In this document: piece by piece, positions 47,101-57,100 of the stretch | Layout of the letters: each line of letters starts with the position of its first letter | Position numbering within the stretch: the stretch's first letter is position 1 | Source of the DNA: Tubulanus polymorphus | Lineage: Eukaryota; Nemertea; Palaeonemertea; Tubulaniformes; Tubulanidae | Length of the DNA: 64,000 nt | Assembly: GCF_964204645.1 (NCBI RefSeq) | Contig: NC_134028.1 | Coordinates: 1,426,001-1,490,000 of the forward strand | Direction of reading: 5' to 3' | Position numbers and translations under genes: made by a program | The notes under the pieces: generated by a model | Seen by the model: only the letters and a program-made list of their open reading frames with translations | Told to the model about the DNA's origin: nothing | The model's database searches: none

Positions 47101-47957
47101 CACTTACTGTTTATTCATCATCATTTGGTTGTATTAAAATTTACATTTTCCATATACATACTACATTATATCTGTTTGCGATGAATTAAATTTGAGAATC
47201 AAATGAATAGTGAATAAAAATACTAATTGAATTATCATCCATCAAATCAAAATAATATCATCATCATCTAAACTAAATTAACGGGATAAAAATCGACGTA
47301 AAACGATAGTTTGTAGTAAAACTCCTGATGAGGTGATGGGTGTAAGGGAACCTCAGTCAATACAGGCTACTCGACTGTGCTCTAGTATCTACAGATAGAT
47401 ATAGCAGGGACTAATATCTCTCGTGCGCTGCTTAAATCACTTACCAAATTTAGAGATAAAGAATTTGCGTGCTGGCAACAACATACAAACAAACAAAGAA
47501 GAGAACGGAAAATAAAACTCTTTCAACTCAGATGAAGAGAGTTCTTCAGTTCGAAAACAATGTTAGTAAGAAAATAAAGCGGAAAAGATATAAAGTAATT
47601 AATGAAAGTTAAGTAGGTATGATATATGAGTATATAGAGATGAATACTGCACCCTGATTTAGTCTTACCTGATAAATTATTGAGTATATCCTTCAGTTGA
47701 GAGAAAGCGTTTAATAATGGATCCTGTTCATCATCCTGAAAACACACATGAAATCATTAATAAAACATCTAAATACCGACTCTCCTCCCTCCGCATGTGT
47801 CACCTTCAGCTTAATGAGAAAATTGAATTTTATCAATTACCTGATGACTATGCGCTGACCATCTGGACGTTCTTCTCATCGCCGTGACGACCAGATTTAT
47901 TTCACCCTGGATAATGTACACACCATTTTTTGGAGGCGCCATTTTAACCGGTGTGTA
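34133..47957 (-). CDS. GBF1: GBF1, complete gene (Golgi BFA-resistance Arf GEF)
   Basis: GBF1 exchanges GDP for GTP on Arf1 at the ER-Golgi intermediate compartment and cis-Golgi, and so starts COPI coat assembly. I rebuilt 35 coding exons; all joins are GT-AG and phase-consistent, and the lengths sum to 5667 nt (1888 residues plus stop; human about 1859). The start ATG is at 47940-47942 in AAAATGG and the stop TGA at 34133-34135. In order the protein shows DCB (about 1-214), an acidic/low-complexity linker (215-432), HUS with the HUS box NYDCD (433-662), Sec7 (740-939) and HDS1-3 (940-1770), then a Pro-rich tail. The catalytic glutamic finger E832 (FRLPGEAP) is present. Human M832, at which substitution gives brefeldin resistance, corresponds to Met870 here, so the enzyme should be brefeldin-sensitive. 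Confidence 0.97.
35219..38105 (-). other. GBF1: GBF1 exons 26-32: linker and HDS3
   Basis: Exons are 37951-38105 ([22 protein letters not shown]), 37286-37568 ([20 protein letters not shown]), 36794-36969 (poly-Q/basic linker), 36266-36401, 35800-36032 ([18 protein letters not shown]), 35477-35590 ([19 protein letters not shown]) and 35219-35387 ([20 protein letters not shown]). All match the HDS3 half of GBF1 in order. Confidence 0.95.
36445..36776. repeat. 20-bp minisatellite in GBF1 intron
   Basis: Unit AACTATGTCCAGAACTGTGG with variants (TCTAG, GGGTCGCAA, short AACTATGTACAGT units). About 16 units lie between the exons at 36266-36401 and 36794-36969. Confidence 0.95.
38393..40688 (-). 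other. GBF1: GBF1 exons 19-25: HDS1 and HDS2
   Basis: Exons are 40516-40688 ([20 protein letters not shown]), 40265-40364 ([19 protein letters not shown]), 39942-40183 ([20 protein letters not shown]), 39640-39832, 39436-39557, 39200-39353 ([20 protein letters not shown]) and 38393-38633 ([20 protein letters not shown]). HDS domains are helical repeats C-terminal to Sec7; HDS1 takes part in lipid and membrane binding in the family. Confidence 0.95.
38851..39211. repeat. Tandem duplication that copied a GBF1 exon end and donor
   Basis: TTATCAGCATTAATAGAATA begins both copies (38851 and 39010). Both end with TACCTGTGAGGCTATT (38998 and 39198), which on the minus strand is the last bases of exon 39200-39353 plus its 5' splice site. 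The second copy has a 40-bp internal gain. Confidence 0.85.
41105..41345. mobile_element. Decayed dispersed repeat (CCCTGATTTTC family), intron copy
   Basis: Contains CCTTGTGCCACTTGTCACAA, TTCCTTATCGAGAATTTCC and AAATTCCCTTGAATT, related to blocks at 43905-44130, 46605-46775 and 61899-62116. Two internal subcopies (GTGCCACTTGTCACAAG / GTGCCACTTGTCACCAG) are visible. Non-coding. Confidence 0.55.
41926..42628. repeat. 44-bp minisatellite, about 16 copies, inside the Sec7 intron
   Basis: Unit AGTCTACTGTAGCTGATTAC + TGATATTGACTCCGGGGTAAATAC, almost perfectly homogeneous (one G deletion near 42460, one T-to-A near 42558). The array ends about 20 bp from the splice donor of exon 42648-42850. Confidence 0.98.
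43365..44578 (-). other. GBF1: GBF1 exons 10-13: HUS domain
   Basis: Exons are 44361-44578 ([19 protein letters not shown]), 44174-44272 ([17 protein letters not shown]), 43666-43860 ([20 protein letters not shown], the HUS box) and 43365-43542 ([18 protein letters not shown]). The HUS box follows the DCB in all large Arf GEFs and is needed for DCB-HUS interaction and membrane function. Confidence 0.95.
43905..44130. mobile_element. Dispersed repeat copy (CCCTGATTTTC family)
   Basis: Carries CACCAGCAAGAACAAGACAC, AATTCCCTGATTTTCAAG and AAAGAGTCAGAATTCC in the same order as the copy at 46605-46775. It lies in the GBF1 intron between the exons at 43666-43860 and 44174-44272. Confidence 0.65.
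44761..45778 (-). other. GBF1: GBF1 exons 7-9: DCB-HUS linker
   Basis: Exons are 45527-45778 ([20 protein letters not shown]), 45007-45246 and 44761-44923 ([17 protein letters not shown]). They form a charged, poorly conserved linker rich in Glu, Asp and Ser, as in vertebrate GBF1, bounded by the two conserved motifs quoted. Confidence 0.93.
46605..46775. mobile_element. Dispersed repeat copy (CCCTGATTTTC family)
   Basis: Shares GTGCCACTTGCCACCAGCAA, GAACAAGACGCCAAAG and TTCAAGAAAAGAGTCAGA with 43905-44130. Lies in a GBF1 intron; no coding potential. Confidence 0.65.
47445..47471 (-). CDS. GBF1: Candidate 27-nt GBF1 microexon
   Basis: On the minus strand, TTGTTGTTGCCAG precedes and GTAAGT follows a 27-nt segment that is phase 1-1, exactly the phase of the intron it sits in (between exons 2 and 3). 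Inclusion would insert ARKFFISKF between LNNLS and ELDEIEPN in the DCB domain. Skipping gives the canonical GBF1 sequence. The donor is a full consensus. Confidence 0.4.
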
Positions 47958-49149
47958 CTGAAAAATAAAACAACACACAGTGAGTGACGGCTGAAATTCA
48001 CATGCTATCAACCCATATTATTGTGAAGAAATTGAAGAGAAAATTTGAAATGATGAAAATGAACGTCTAGAATCTAAGATGACGAAGATGACTTGCTGAG
48101 AAATGCACTGAATGTGACGACATGAAATAGATCATAAACAACTATTAACATCGCGAGTTGATCATTTCTCTTCAATTATCGGGGGAGCAACTACCCCCTG
48201 ACCCCCGCTGGCCGTGCCAATACAATTGTTAGTATTTTAAATATTCTAATACTAGACAAACCATCGTGCAATAATTAACCTACTGAACCTACGACCTGGT
48301 GCCTAGTATATATTTTATTCTGTAAACCACAATTTCAGTAAAATGGATGAAATGTTGTGATCTTTATTCTCAAGACGAGATCGATAGTTTTGAGCACGGT
48401 CCTGCAACTAAAATTGTGGTTATTTGTTTATTTAAGTTGGATTTACGAAATTACCAATCATCAATATTGACTGTGACTGACAAAGTATCAAACGAGTTAA
48501 GTGGAGACATACCGACCGGTATGGACACCGTGTTAACAGGGATTGAACATGTAGCCTATTATATAATAATTTCTATAGTCTGAGAATTATGAGACACACA
48601 AAAATTAGTAGATTAAGTATTATGTATTATATACGGGTATACATTATATATGAACCTTCATTTAATAGATATAAACGCAAAATATATTGTCCTGTTTTAT
48701 AGAGGATTACTAGGTCTATAACCCGCTATTGGAGTAGACCGCTCTGTTGTGTTTACTATGGAATATATGGGATTGGAATCCCCCGTATAAGTGGAGGGGT
48801 GGTGGGTGGAAACGTGCAAATACATGACAGTTATATATACGTGACTACAATTCAAAAATATGACGAACATCTTACGTTTAAATATCAAAGTGGCTTTTTT
48901 TACGTCTCCCGGCAGAACTTCTCACCAAGGCCCTTCTTAGTCTTAGGCCCTGCCTACATCTTTGTCAATAAGGCAGCTTTTTGAACCGCAGAAAATAAGG
49001 GGTTAAAGTTTAGGGTCTAGAGGGATTAGGGCCAAGAGTAAGGTTTCTTAGGGTTAAGGTAAGGTTAATATACGTCTTTACGGAGTTAGTACTTTGGTCG
49101 AGTACTAGGCTATAATAGAATAATGCTAAGGGTCTGGCATCTGGCCTAA

Positions 49150-49215
49150 TAAGCTCTGGTGGTAAGAGCGCTACAACACAAGCACTGCAGTGACCAAACC
49201 CTGATTTTGGTGGTT
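49150..49215 (+). repeat. tRNA-like fragment (SINE remnant)
   Basis: AGCTCTGGTGGTAAGAGCGCT resembles the D-arm of many tRNAs (AGCTCAGTGGTAAGAGC). The T-arm side (GACCAAACCCTGATTTTGG) is degraded, so this is a SINE relic rather than a tRNA gene. Confidence 0.4.
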
Positions 49216-50349
49216 ATTTCTCAGAAGTATGACGCATGACTGACATATGATGCGCCGGGAAAGACTTTAAAATACGTTAAGTGAATTGTTAGGACGGGAG
49301 ACGTAAATATAAAAAGTTCGTTATAAAATATTCATCAATCATAAAAACAAAACATTGACAACAAAAAAAATATATCAGAATCTTTCAATGTATGAAACTT
49401 TTCAGGGTTGAAATCAAAAGAACGATATTTTTCCGAATGATGATGAATTTTGGTTTTAGCTTCATTTGAGAGATTCTGTTCAATTCTGTTTTTAACTGTC
49501 AACAAACATACCAACATCTTGTTGATCATTTCTTCTACAAAAAATCAATTGAATTAAACAATAAGGCTGTAGTAATAATGAAGTGACTGCCGAAGTCTGC
49601 GCTGCTATACCCCCTCCCCAAGATTTTGCTTCCCTTGTTTCAAACCGTATAACTAGGGATATTTTACTAGAATCTACATTTCTGATAATATATCATTTTA
49701 TCAGGATGTGTTTTTCTGGAAGGTGGGACGGGGAAGGACGGGGGGTTACCCGAGGGATATGCCGATAAGCCGTTTGGAAGTGATTATATTAACACCACAA
49801 ACTCCTATGACGATATTTAATAATTTCCTGTCGTGATTATTGTTATCTAGTGGACCTGACGTTATTATTCTTACGCCGGTGATATCGAAGGCCTTCAACA
49901 GATGATAGCCTAAATACTCTCTTTGCTTGCTCTTGTTTAAAATATATAGAGGAAGGAGTTTCACCTACCACAAACACGACACACTGACTCTGACTGCTAT
50001 ATAAACTGCTGCTGCTGCTGCTGCTGTCACCAGTGTTAGTAGTATGTCAGTGATTTAGGCCTATATTTAGTCTTTCCTCGCTCTATTTTACTAGTCTTTT
50101 TGCGACGACACAGACAGGACGAATAGTGTCCACAATCCGGTATCAATCTTCTTTTTAAAACAGTCTATTTTCTTGTTGTTAAGATAAACCCTGCTATAGT
50201 TTTAATGCTTCATCGTAATAGCTAACGGGCTAGGGTTTTAAATTCCTCCACTGATTCATGACATTTTATCATCGTTCAACAGCTGTCAAAATTGACGTGA
50301 CGTGGTGCGCATGTGCATGTTTCCATCAGTTTCCGGGTTGGTGGCAGCA

Positions 50350-50440
50350 CTGTAGTGAACGGGTGGCTCCGAGCGAAAATATACCCACAGCGCACTTACC
50401 TCAGTGTATGTGGGTTCGAGTCCTGACTAGAATCATTTTA
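50350..50440 (+). repeat. tRNA-like fragment with B box (SINE remnant)
   Basis: A good B box GGGTTCGAGTCCTG (50410-50423) lies downstream of GGTGGCTCCGAGCG, a weak A box. The segment does not fold as a full cloverleaf by eye. Confidence 0.4.
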
Positions 50441-50896
50441 ATTGATAATGAAGCGTACCGTGGCCTTTTAGACTATGTTTGTATGTAATCTCGCGTATCT
50501 ATTCATTTACTCAGTACTCCCTCTTACGTTGGTGTATTGAAACTGTCTTCTAAATCACTGACTGAAGACAATGAAAACTCAAGTATTGAAAAGATCTGTG
50601 GCCCCGGTTGCTCAGTTCAATTCCAGTTGTTACCACTTAACGACTTGTTAGAATCCTAACGAGTCGTTACATGAGATAAACAACCTACCCATACACAAAT
50701 AAGGGCCTTTATAAATAGCACCGATACCACAACATCATCAGTTACATGAGCAAGTGCCGCTGCGCCAAGATGTTGTGTACTTTATGTCTCCACTGCTCTT
50801 ATTTTCTAAAGTTATGGTATGAGTCCATCATAGTTCACCGATACGACAAACCGAAGTAAAAAACGAAAAATCATCATTAATTACGACGTTTTGTTT

Positions 50897-52352
50897 TTTA
50901 TTTGTTGGATGCACCATTTTTACGACAGATCCAAGAAGTAACAGTATAAGGCTTTATACAAAAGTATTCAAAAATAATCAACTACCTAAACACGATAACG
51001 TAAACACATTACCACTTTACGATTACGGGTAACTAACGATCCGATCCTCATCACATACAACAATACCACCACATCTACTCAATCGTCATCTTAGAAAAAC
51101 ATACAATAGTTGCCATTTGATGTATAGGCTCAAAAATGGCAGAAAAACAACACAAAGAAAATTGGTAAATTTAGAAGCAGCAAAAATGGTGTATAATATT
51201 GCTTGCCATGAATAGCAAAAAGTAATGGTTAGGATGGTAAGCTTGAAAATGGAAGCTTGATATGAATTCAGATCTCTAGCGATCCAGCACCAGACATAAT
51301 ACAAATTACTTAACAATCGAGGGGGTTATAGGGAGAGGTTATCAAATAAAGTGCCATCCTGCGGCCCGATACGTACATGGGGAAGGAATTGAATTAGGCA
51401 AGATTTAGCGAATGTCAATATGAATGGTCCCCGACCCCCGAGTGACCCTCAATCCGTAGGAAAATCATTCATGATCGAAAAATTATCGTACAAAAAATTT
51501 CTTCACAGCTGTATATTTTCTATGGTCCGATTCGACAATTAGCAGCGGTACATAAATACTAAAAATACATTAATAATCCAACTAACACATGTACATCGGA
51601 CTTTAACATGCGCATGTTATAAATAAATCAATAAATAATTATAATCATCATTAATCGCTACATGTAAAATCACATATTAAACATGACATAACGAACATCA
51701 ATTAATTCGAAAGTGAAATGATACTAAAGCACTTGGAAAAACTTCACACGTAATATCTCAATAACGTTTTCCTGATTCTCAATAGGTTTCTTTCGATAAA
51801 GACAAATTGGTTTTGACCTGATCTGATATATTTGAGCTGCAGAAAAAGTACAGATTCAAATTACAACATTCAAAATACAGCGAACGCACATCGATGTAGA
51901 CAACAATTAATGATCAAACAGTCAAACTCAGTCATCATCTGAAAAACCGTCACATTATTGAAGTCTAATATTTAGAATCTCAATTGTATTTCAGGGTCCG
52001 ATCTAAGCGCTTGTCCAATTGCCCGGGACAAGTATATTCTCATCAGGGCAAGTACCGGTAGGTTATCATTATCACTTGTCCCCCGGGCTAGTGCAATTTT
52101 ATGTCTCAAAGCTTTTTCCCATTCGATACGACGGATGATAGTGCCACCAATCATACTGCCAGTGTAGGGCAAGTAGTTTTTGGAGCAGCAAGCGAAATTT
52201 CAGATATGCTTCCCCCTGGGCAAGTACCGGTAGCTTTCATTCCTTAGATCGGACCCTGTATTTCAAATTCAATTTACTGAGTCATCATTTGGTAAAGTTA
52301 ATGATCGCCCAAACTATGAAGACTTTAGCTGTGAGTTAAATATATGAATGAT
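50897..52352 (-). other. Probable 3'UTR of the MPRIP/outspread-like gene
   Basis: It follows the TAA stop at 52353-52355 without an open frame. TTTATT at 50897-50902 reads AATAAA on the minus strand and is a candidate poly(A) signal; nearer ones could also be used. A 263-bp DNA transposon (51994-52256) lies inside it. Confidence 0.45.
51994..52256. mobile_element. MITE with 9-bp target duplication (copy 1)
   Basis: The ends are GGGTCCGATCTAAG and its complement CTTAGATCGGACCC. The element is flanked on both sides by TGTATTTCA (51985-51993 and 52257-52265), a 9-bp target-site duplication. The interior has repeated GGGCAAGT / ACTTGTCCC blocks. A 9-bp duplication suggests a Mutator-like transposase, which is inference. 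An inverted relative is at 54189-54443. Confidence 0.88.
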
Positions 52353-54109
52353 TTATGAATTAGAATGATGAAACGGTGATTGATTATAATCAAATGAAGA
52401 CGGACCGTGACTGAGACTAAACGACGCGAAAATACGATCTTCGTTCTTTTTCGGCGAGAGTTTAATCGGTTGTTTCGGAGGAAGTTTAGGCGGCCGTAAA
52501 CTAGCCGGTCGTTTAACCGGTGACGACGATAGACACGGTTTATTGATGAATGGAGATCGAGAGCCGGATGAATCTAGATTCGATGACATCGATGATCGTT
52601 TGGAACCCGGAGTTAGCGAACGTGTACGTGATTTAGCGGGTTTACGCGTAGCGGGAGAACCCGGCGTCGCTGAGACTCCTCGGTGCGGAGATGTACCCGG
52701 TTTTTTGCCGGTTAAATTCGGTTCACTTTTAGCGAGATTACGTTTTAAAGGACTCGCCGTACGTTTTGTAATGCTATCCGCTTTTGAACGTTTTTTCTGA
52801 ACGGCCGATTTTGAACTAGAATCTGGACGTTTATCCGAGGGTATAGACGTTCTCCGTGGCGACGATTGTTTGTCCGATTTGATCGATGAAACCGATTCAC
52901 TCCGCCGCGAAATACGCTCCGGTAATTCATCGGCGGTTACCTTCGAGTTATTATCAATGTCACTAAACACCGGATAGTCCGAGTCCAATTCCTGCGAGTT
53001 ATGTTTTGTAGATTGGTCGTCTTCTAAAGAGATTTGATCTCCTGAAAAAGTGAAAGAAAAAGAAACTCAAAACAATTCATATTACAACTCGCAGAAGTCT
53101 TGATACATAAAAAGCTTTTCTCATCATTTATTGCATCACTAAAAACTCATGAATAATTACTCTACTTGTAAATAGTAAACACTCATCTGAAACCACGGAA
53201 AACAACAACATTTTCTAATCTAAAAACTGAACATTTCTCTAACAAACAAAGCATTGTCAGAACAAAAACGGTGAAATGTTTCAGCATCAGTAATTGTAGA
53301 AAAACATGCACAGAGACAGCCAGTGACCAAGCATAGATATACGATCCTTTATTAACCAACCCCTTCAGATGGGCGTAGATTGGCCTCGATTCTCTGCGAC
53401 TGCCAGCCACTGTCGACCGGTAGAAACCGATCACTGCACGTCGCAAGAAGTCGCAAGTCAACATATGCCCACCTTCATACATAGTATTACGAATATAAAG
53501 ATACAAGTACAAATACGTTTGAATTTAGAAGAAAAGAAATCTTCTGCATAGTTTTTTTCCCTTGAATATAATCGAAGCCATAGTTTAGCTAAAATACGGA
53601 TTACTTTTACATGCATGTACACATAGATTTGAAACGTGAATATCGTACGAAACATGCATCACTTACACCTAACAGAGAATAGTATTTATACTGGAAAAAC
53701 AATCAAATAAAAATAACCATAAAACAGCTGTAATTCATAACACTGATCTTACCTCAGCGGAGGCCAGCGAGCTATTCATTCAATAACATCGAGTATTTTA
53801 AACTTTTTTATACATGACATATTAAAATGAACCAGTCATTGTTTTTGTATCGGTTAACATGAAGACTGATAGTTTACTTTGTAGTTGTAAAGAATTACAA
53901 GTTTTCGCTATTAGTGCATAGTGGCTTCATCAGGAATGGAGCAACTATAAACTAGTAGCGTAAGTTCGTAATCCTAACGATATCAAGTAAACCTGACGTT
54001 TATCGTAATGCAGCTTACCTCGCGGACTACTTTGTGGTGAGAATTCAAGTTCATTCGGAAAAGTCATCGAGTCGATTGATTCATTACCGAGCGATCGTTC
54101 AAAACCTTC
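52353..54109 (-). other. C-terminal exons: basic Ser/Pro-rich tail with an SxIP motif
   Basis: Exons are 54019-54109 (SIDSMTFPNELEFSPQSSPR) and 52353-53041, with a TAA stop at 52353-52355. The tail is strongly basic and Ser/Pro-rich (KKPGTSPHRGVSATPGSP, RTRSLTPGSKRSS, RPPKLPPKQPIKLSPKK). RRTSIPSDKRP (TSIP codons at 52839-52850) fits the [ST]-x-I-P EB1-binding motif, which normally works in exactly this kind of basic disordered context. Confidence 0.85.
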
Positions 54110-57100
54110 CTAAAAATGGAAATAAAAATTTCAAATCTAAATTACTGTTTGTGCTTGAAACACAATGAAACAAGACTTCTCAAACTCAGGATCCAATCTA
54201 AGGAATAAAAGCCACTTGTACGGGGGGCAAGCATATCTGAAATTTCGCTTGCCCCCCTCCAAAATTTACTTGCCCTACACAGGCAGTCCAATTGATGGCA
54301 CTATCATCCGTTGTATCGAGTGGGAAAAAAGCTTTGTGACATAAAATTGCACTAGCCCGGGGGACAAGTGATAATGATAACCTACTTGCCCTGATGAGAA
54401 TATACTTGTCCCGGGCAATCGGACAAGTGCTTAGATCTGACCCTGAAACTGTGCCCATGTATTCTCGATTATTTCAGCGAGTCCTCTCAAATCTAGTCCA
54501 TAAATCGATGTTTTTAAATCAAAACCTAAATCTCATTCATTCATTAAAGTTTTGAACCAAATAAGTTATAGTTTTCTCCATTCTCTGTGTATCATGTAAA
54601 GCCAATGAGTAGATTCTATATGGGGTATTAGTATTTTCTATCAAACAGGTTTTTACTTTACTCACCATTAAATCAGTTTTGATATCGCTGAGATGTGACG
54701 ACTGCGCCGCAACGACAGCGCTCTGAGCTAACGAATCGGCTAAATTATACAACATCGTCGTCACGGTTTCCTCCGTGAATACAACGACCGATTCGTTCGT
54801 ATCGATCGCCGCGGACGACGACGAAACGTTCGTTAATTCGTGTTTTAAATCTTTACAAACTCGATCGATTTCGGTTTGAACGTGATTATCGAGCCTCGAG
54901 TGAATATCTACTGTATCTCCGACTGTGTCTAACGTACGATAAAATCCGGCCAGTTCAATCACCAACTGACGAATATTTGTAAGCACGAGATTCTCGCTGA
55001 CCGTCTGCTCCAGTTGACTACCGATCGTTTGATCGCGTAGCGACTCGTTTGAGATTATAATACTCGCGATATCTCGTAGTTTTTTTCGTCTAAAAGCCGT
55101 CAGTATTTCATGCATTAGTTTTTCACGATTTTGAAGTTTAGTCAACGCCAGTGAAAGTTCCTGTTCTAAGATGTTTAAATACTCGTCGACCGATCTACTG
55201 TTTACGAGACCGTCGCGTATTTTTGTAATTCGATACGTTAGTTCCGCTTGCGCCATCGCTTTAGCCGCTAGCGTACTCGACTGCATATACAGCCAGTTTT
55301 CATCCTGTTCCTGAAATTGATTGCTCGATAGAATTCCGGAATCGAATGATGATTGAGAAAGTCTCGCGCCTCTCGCCTTCAGATCTTTATGGATCGTATG
55401 ATTCAGTTCGGCGCAGCTGTTCGAATCAAACACTTGCGTTCCGTACAACTTCGGCATTTCGGGACTAACGACGGTCATATTGTTCAAATAGTCTTCGATA
55501 GATTTCATTCTGCTGTTGAAATTCTGAAATTCTAACATCTGTTGTTCGCGAAGATGAAGCAGTTTGTCTTGATATTCTTTCACGATCGCGTTGTTTTGTA
55601 TCTCTTTATTGAGGCTGTCAGCTAATATTTGTGAATAAAGTGGAGAATCAGTGGCAGCAGTAGCAGCAGCAGCAGTATTAGTATTAAACTGATTCACACA
55701 CTGCTGTGAGGTAGTCATATTACTGTCCCCTGTAGCGCTATCTTTCAACTCCTCGACTAATTGTTCTAAACGCTCTATTTTTTCATTCGCTCGATTCAAA
55801 TCTAGTAAAAGTTTATCTTTCTCGTCGTCGTTCCATTTCAAGCACGCTTCAGACGACTCTGAAACGATGTCCTCATAACTCGCGTAACTTCGTGAGATTT
55901 CTTGTTGTAATATTTTTCTACTTTCTACTCGTTCGTTTTCGTACGAAATCTGCAACGACGACAGAACGTCTTCGTTACTTTCAACGTCGCGTTCACCGGT
56001 TGAATTACTCGCCGCGAAATCGACAGAATTTTGAGAATCGGAATCTAACTGCGCGTTCACAGGATTCTCAATCGATTGAAGTAGCTCTAATTGTTCGATC
56101 GATTTAGTTTGCGATTGTTTCACAGTTTGAATTGCGGCGTCAGTTTGTTTATGAACAGTGTTTAATATTTCTCGTGTATTTATCCCCGTTGAATGTTGAA
56201 TCTCTAATTGACTAGATATTTGTTGTAAACCATGTTTACACGCGTGCAACAACTCGTCTAATTCGACGTTTTTCTCGATGATAAAACGCGTCGTCGATAA
56301 TCGACAAATAATTGTTTCTAATTTATCACAGTTGTTCGTATCGATTATCCGCTTTAAATTGTTCATTTTCGATTCGTAATTTTTAATCCGTTCTTCGAAA
56401 GCGAATTGTTTCTCGTTCGACGTATCCTCTTCGTTCTCCCTCTCATCCTCTTCGAGTAAACTCAAAACTTCTCTCAGTTTATCGTTAGATTGAGCCACTT
56501 TCTCGTGAAGTCCTTGTATCCTAGTAACCATATGATGCTCGTTCCAGTCGTCGGGTAAAGATTCACCGTCGTTAGGAATCTCCACGCTACCGATACCTTC
56601 ACTGACAGTCACAAACGACGCATCCGATCGAGGACTCAATAGTAAATCGTCCGACGGTTGTTGCTGATTTTGTTCGGTGACCTGTCGTTCTACACTTCCC
56701 AGCTGAACTTTCAGCTCATCAGTCGCGTTTTCTTGCAACATCAGTTCGTTTTCGACTTGTTCTATTTTTCGTTCGACCTCCTGTAGTTCAGATTCGACCT
56801 GTTCGCTTTCGGCGTTCAATGAACGTTGACTCAACTTCTTCAGTTTGGTAGCGTTGAGTTTAGCGAGTTGAGCGGTGCGCAGCTTCTTAACGAGGTCATC
56901 GATACGAGCTCCGTACGATTTCACTTCATCCTGGTATTTCTCTACGATCGCTCGCGTCTGATGAATAAGCGTCGAATTTCTCAACTCGAGTTCATCGGAT
57001 TTATCTTGCGCGATCCTGATTTCGCGTGTTAGAGAATGAATTTGATCGACATGATCGGAATAATCAATCGTATGAACATTCTCTTTATCAACTTGCGTAA

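Larger units (their letters stand above)
46005..47957 (-). other. GBF1: GBF1 exons 1-6: DCB dimerisation domain
   Basis: Exons are 47841-47957 (coding from 47942), 47669-47735, 46824-46955, 46432-46550, 46236-46344 and 46005-46117. They encode [83 protein letters not shown] and [19 protein letters not shown], each a close match to the GBF1 DCB. The acceptor at 47958-47959 shows that the ATG exon begins with 15 nt of 5'UTR, so at least one non-coding exon lies upstream. Confidence 0.95.
47958..50896. other. GBF1 upstream region / intergenic
   Basis: It should contain the GBF1 promoter and a 5'UTR exon. A possible non-coding first exon ends at GTGTTTGTG|GTAGGT on the minus strand (donor near 49967), about 30 bp downstream of the minus-strand TTTATATAG (49997-50005). 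A (CTG)6-7 run lies at 50007-50027. Two tRNA-like fragments occur (49150-49215 and 50350-50440). Open frames at 48347-48583 (+) and 49335-49529 (-) show no recognisable domain. Confidence 0.4.

Noticed and set aside
48347-48583. Plus-strand 78-residue frame
   Set aside because: No domain, biased composition or splice support.
49335-49529. Minus-strand 64-residue frame with an AG acceptor upstream (NRIEQNLSNEAKTKIHHH)
   Set aside because: It looks protein-like, but I recognise no family and find no partner exons. It lies just upstream of GBF1, where a 5'UTR exon is more likely.
49150-50440. Functional tRNA genes
   Set aside because: Neither tRNA-like segment folds into a full cloverleaf by eye or has an anticodon arm in place; treated as SINE remnants.
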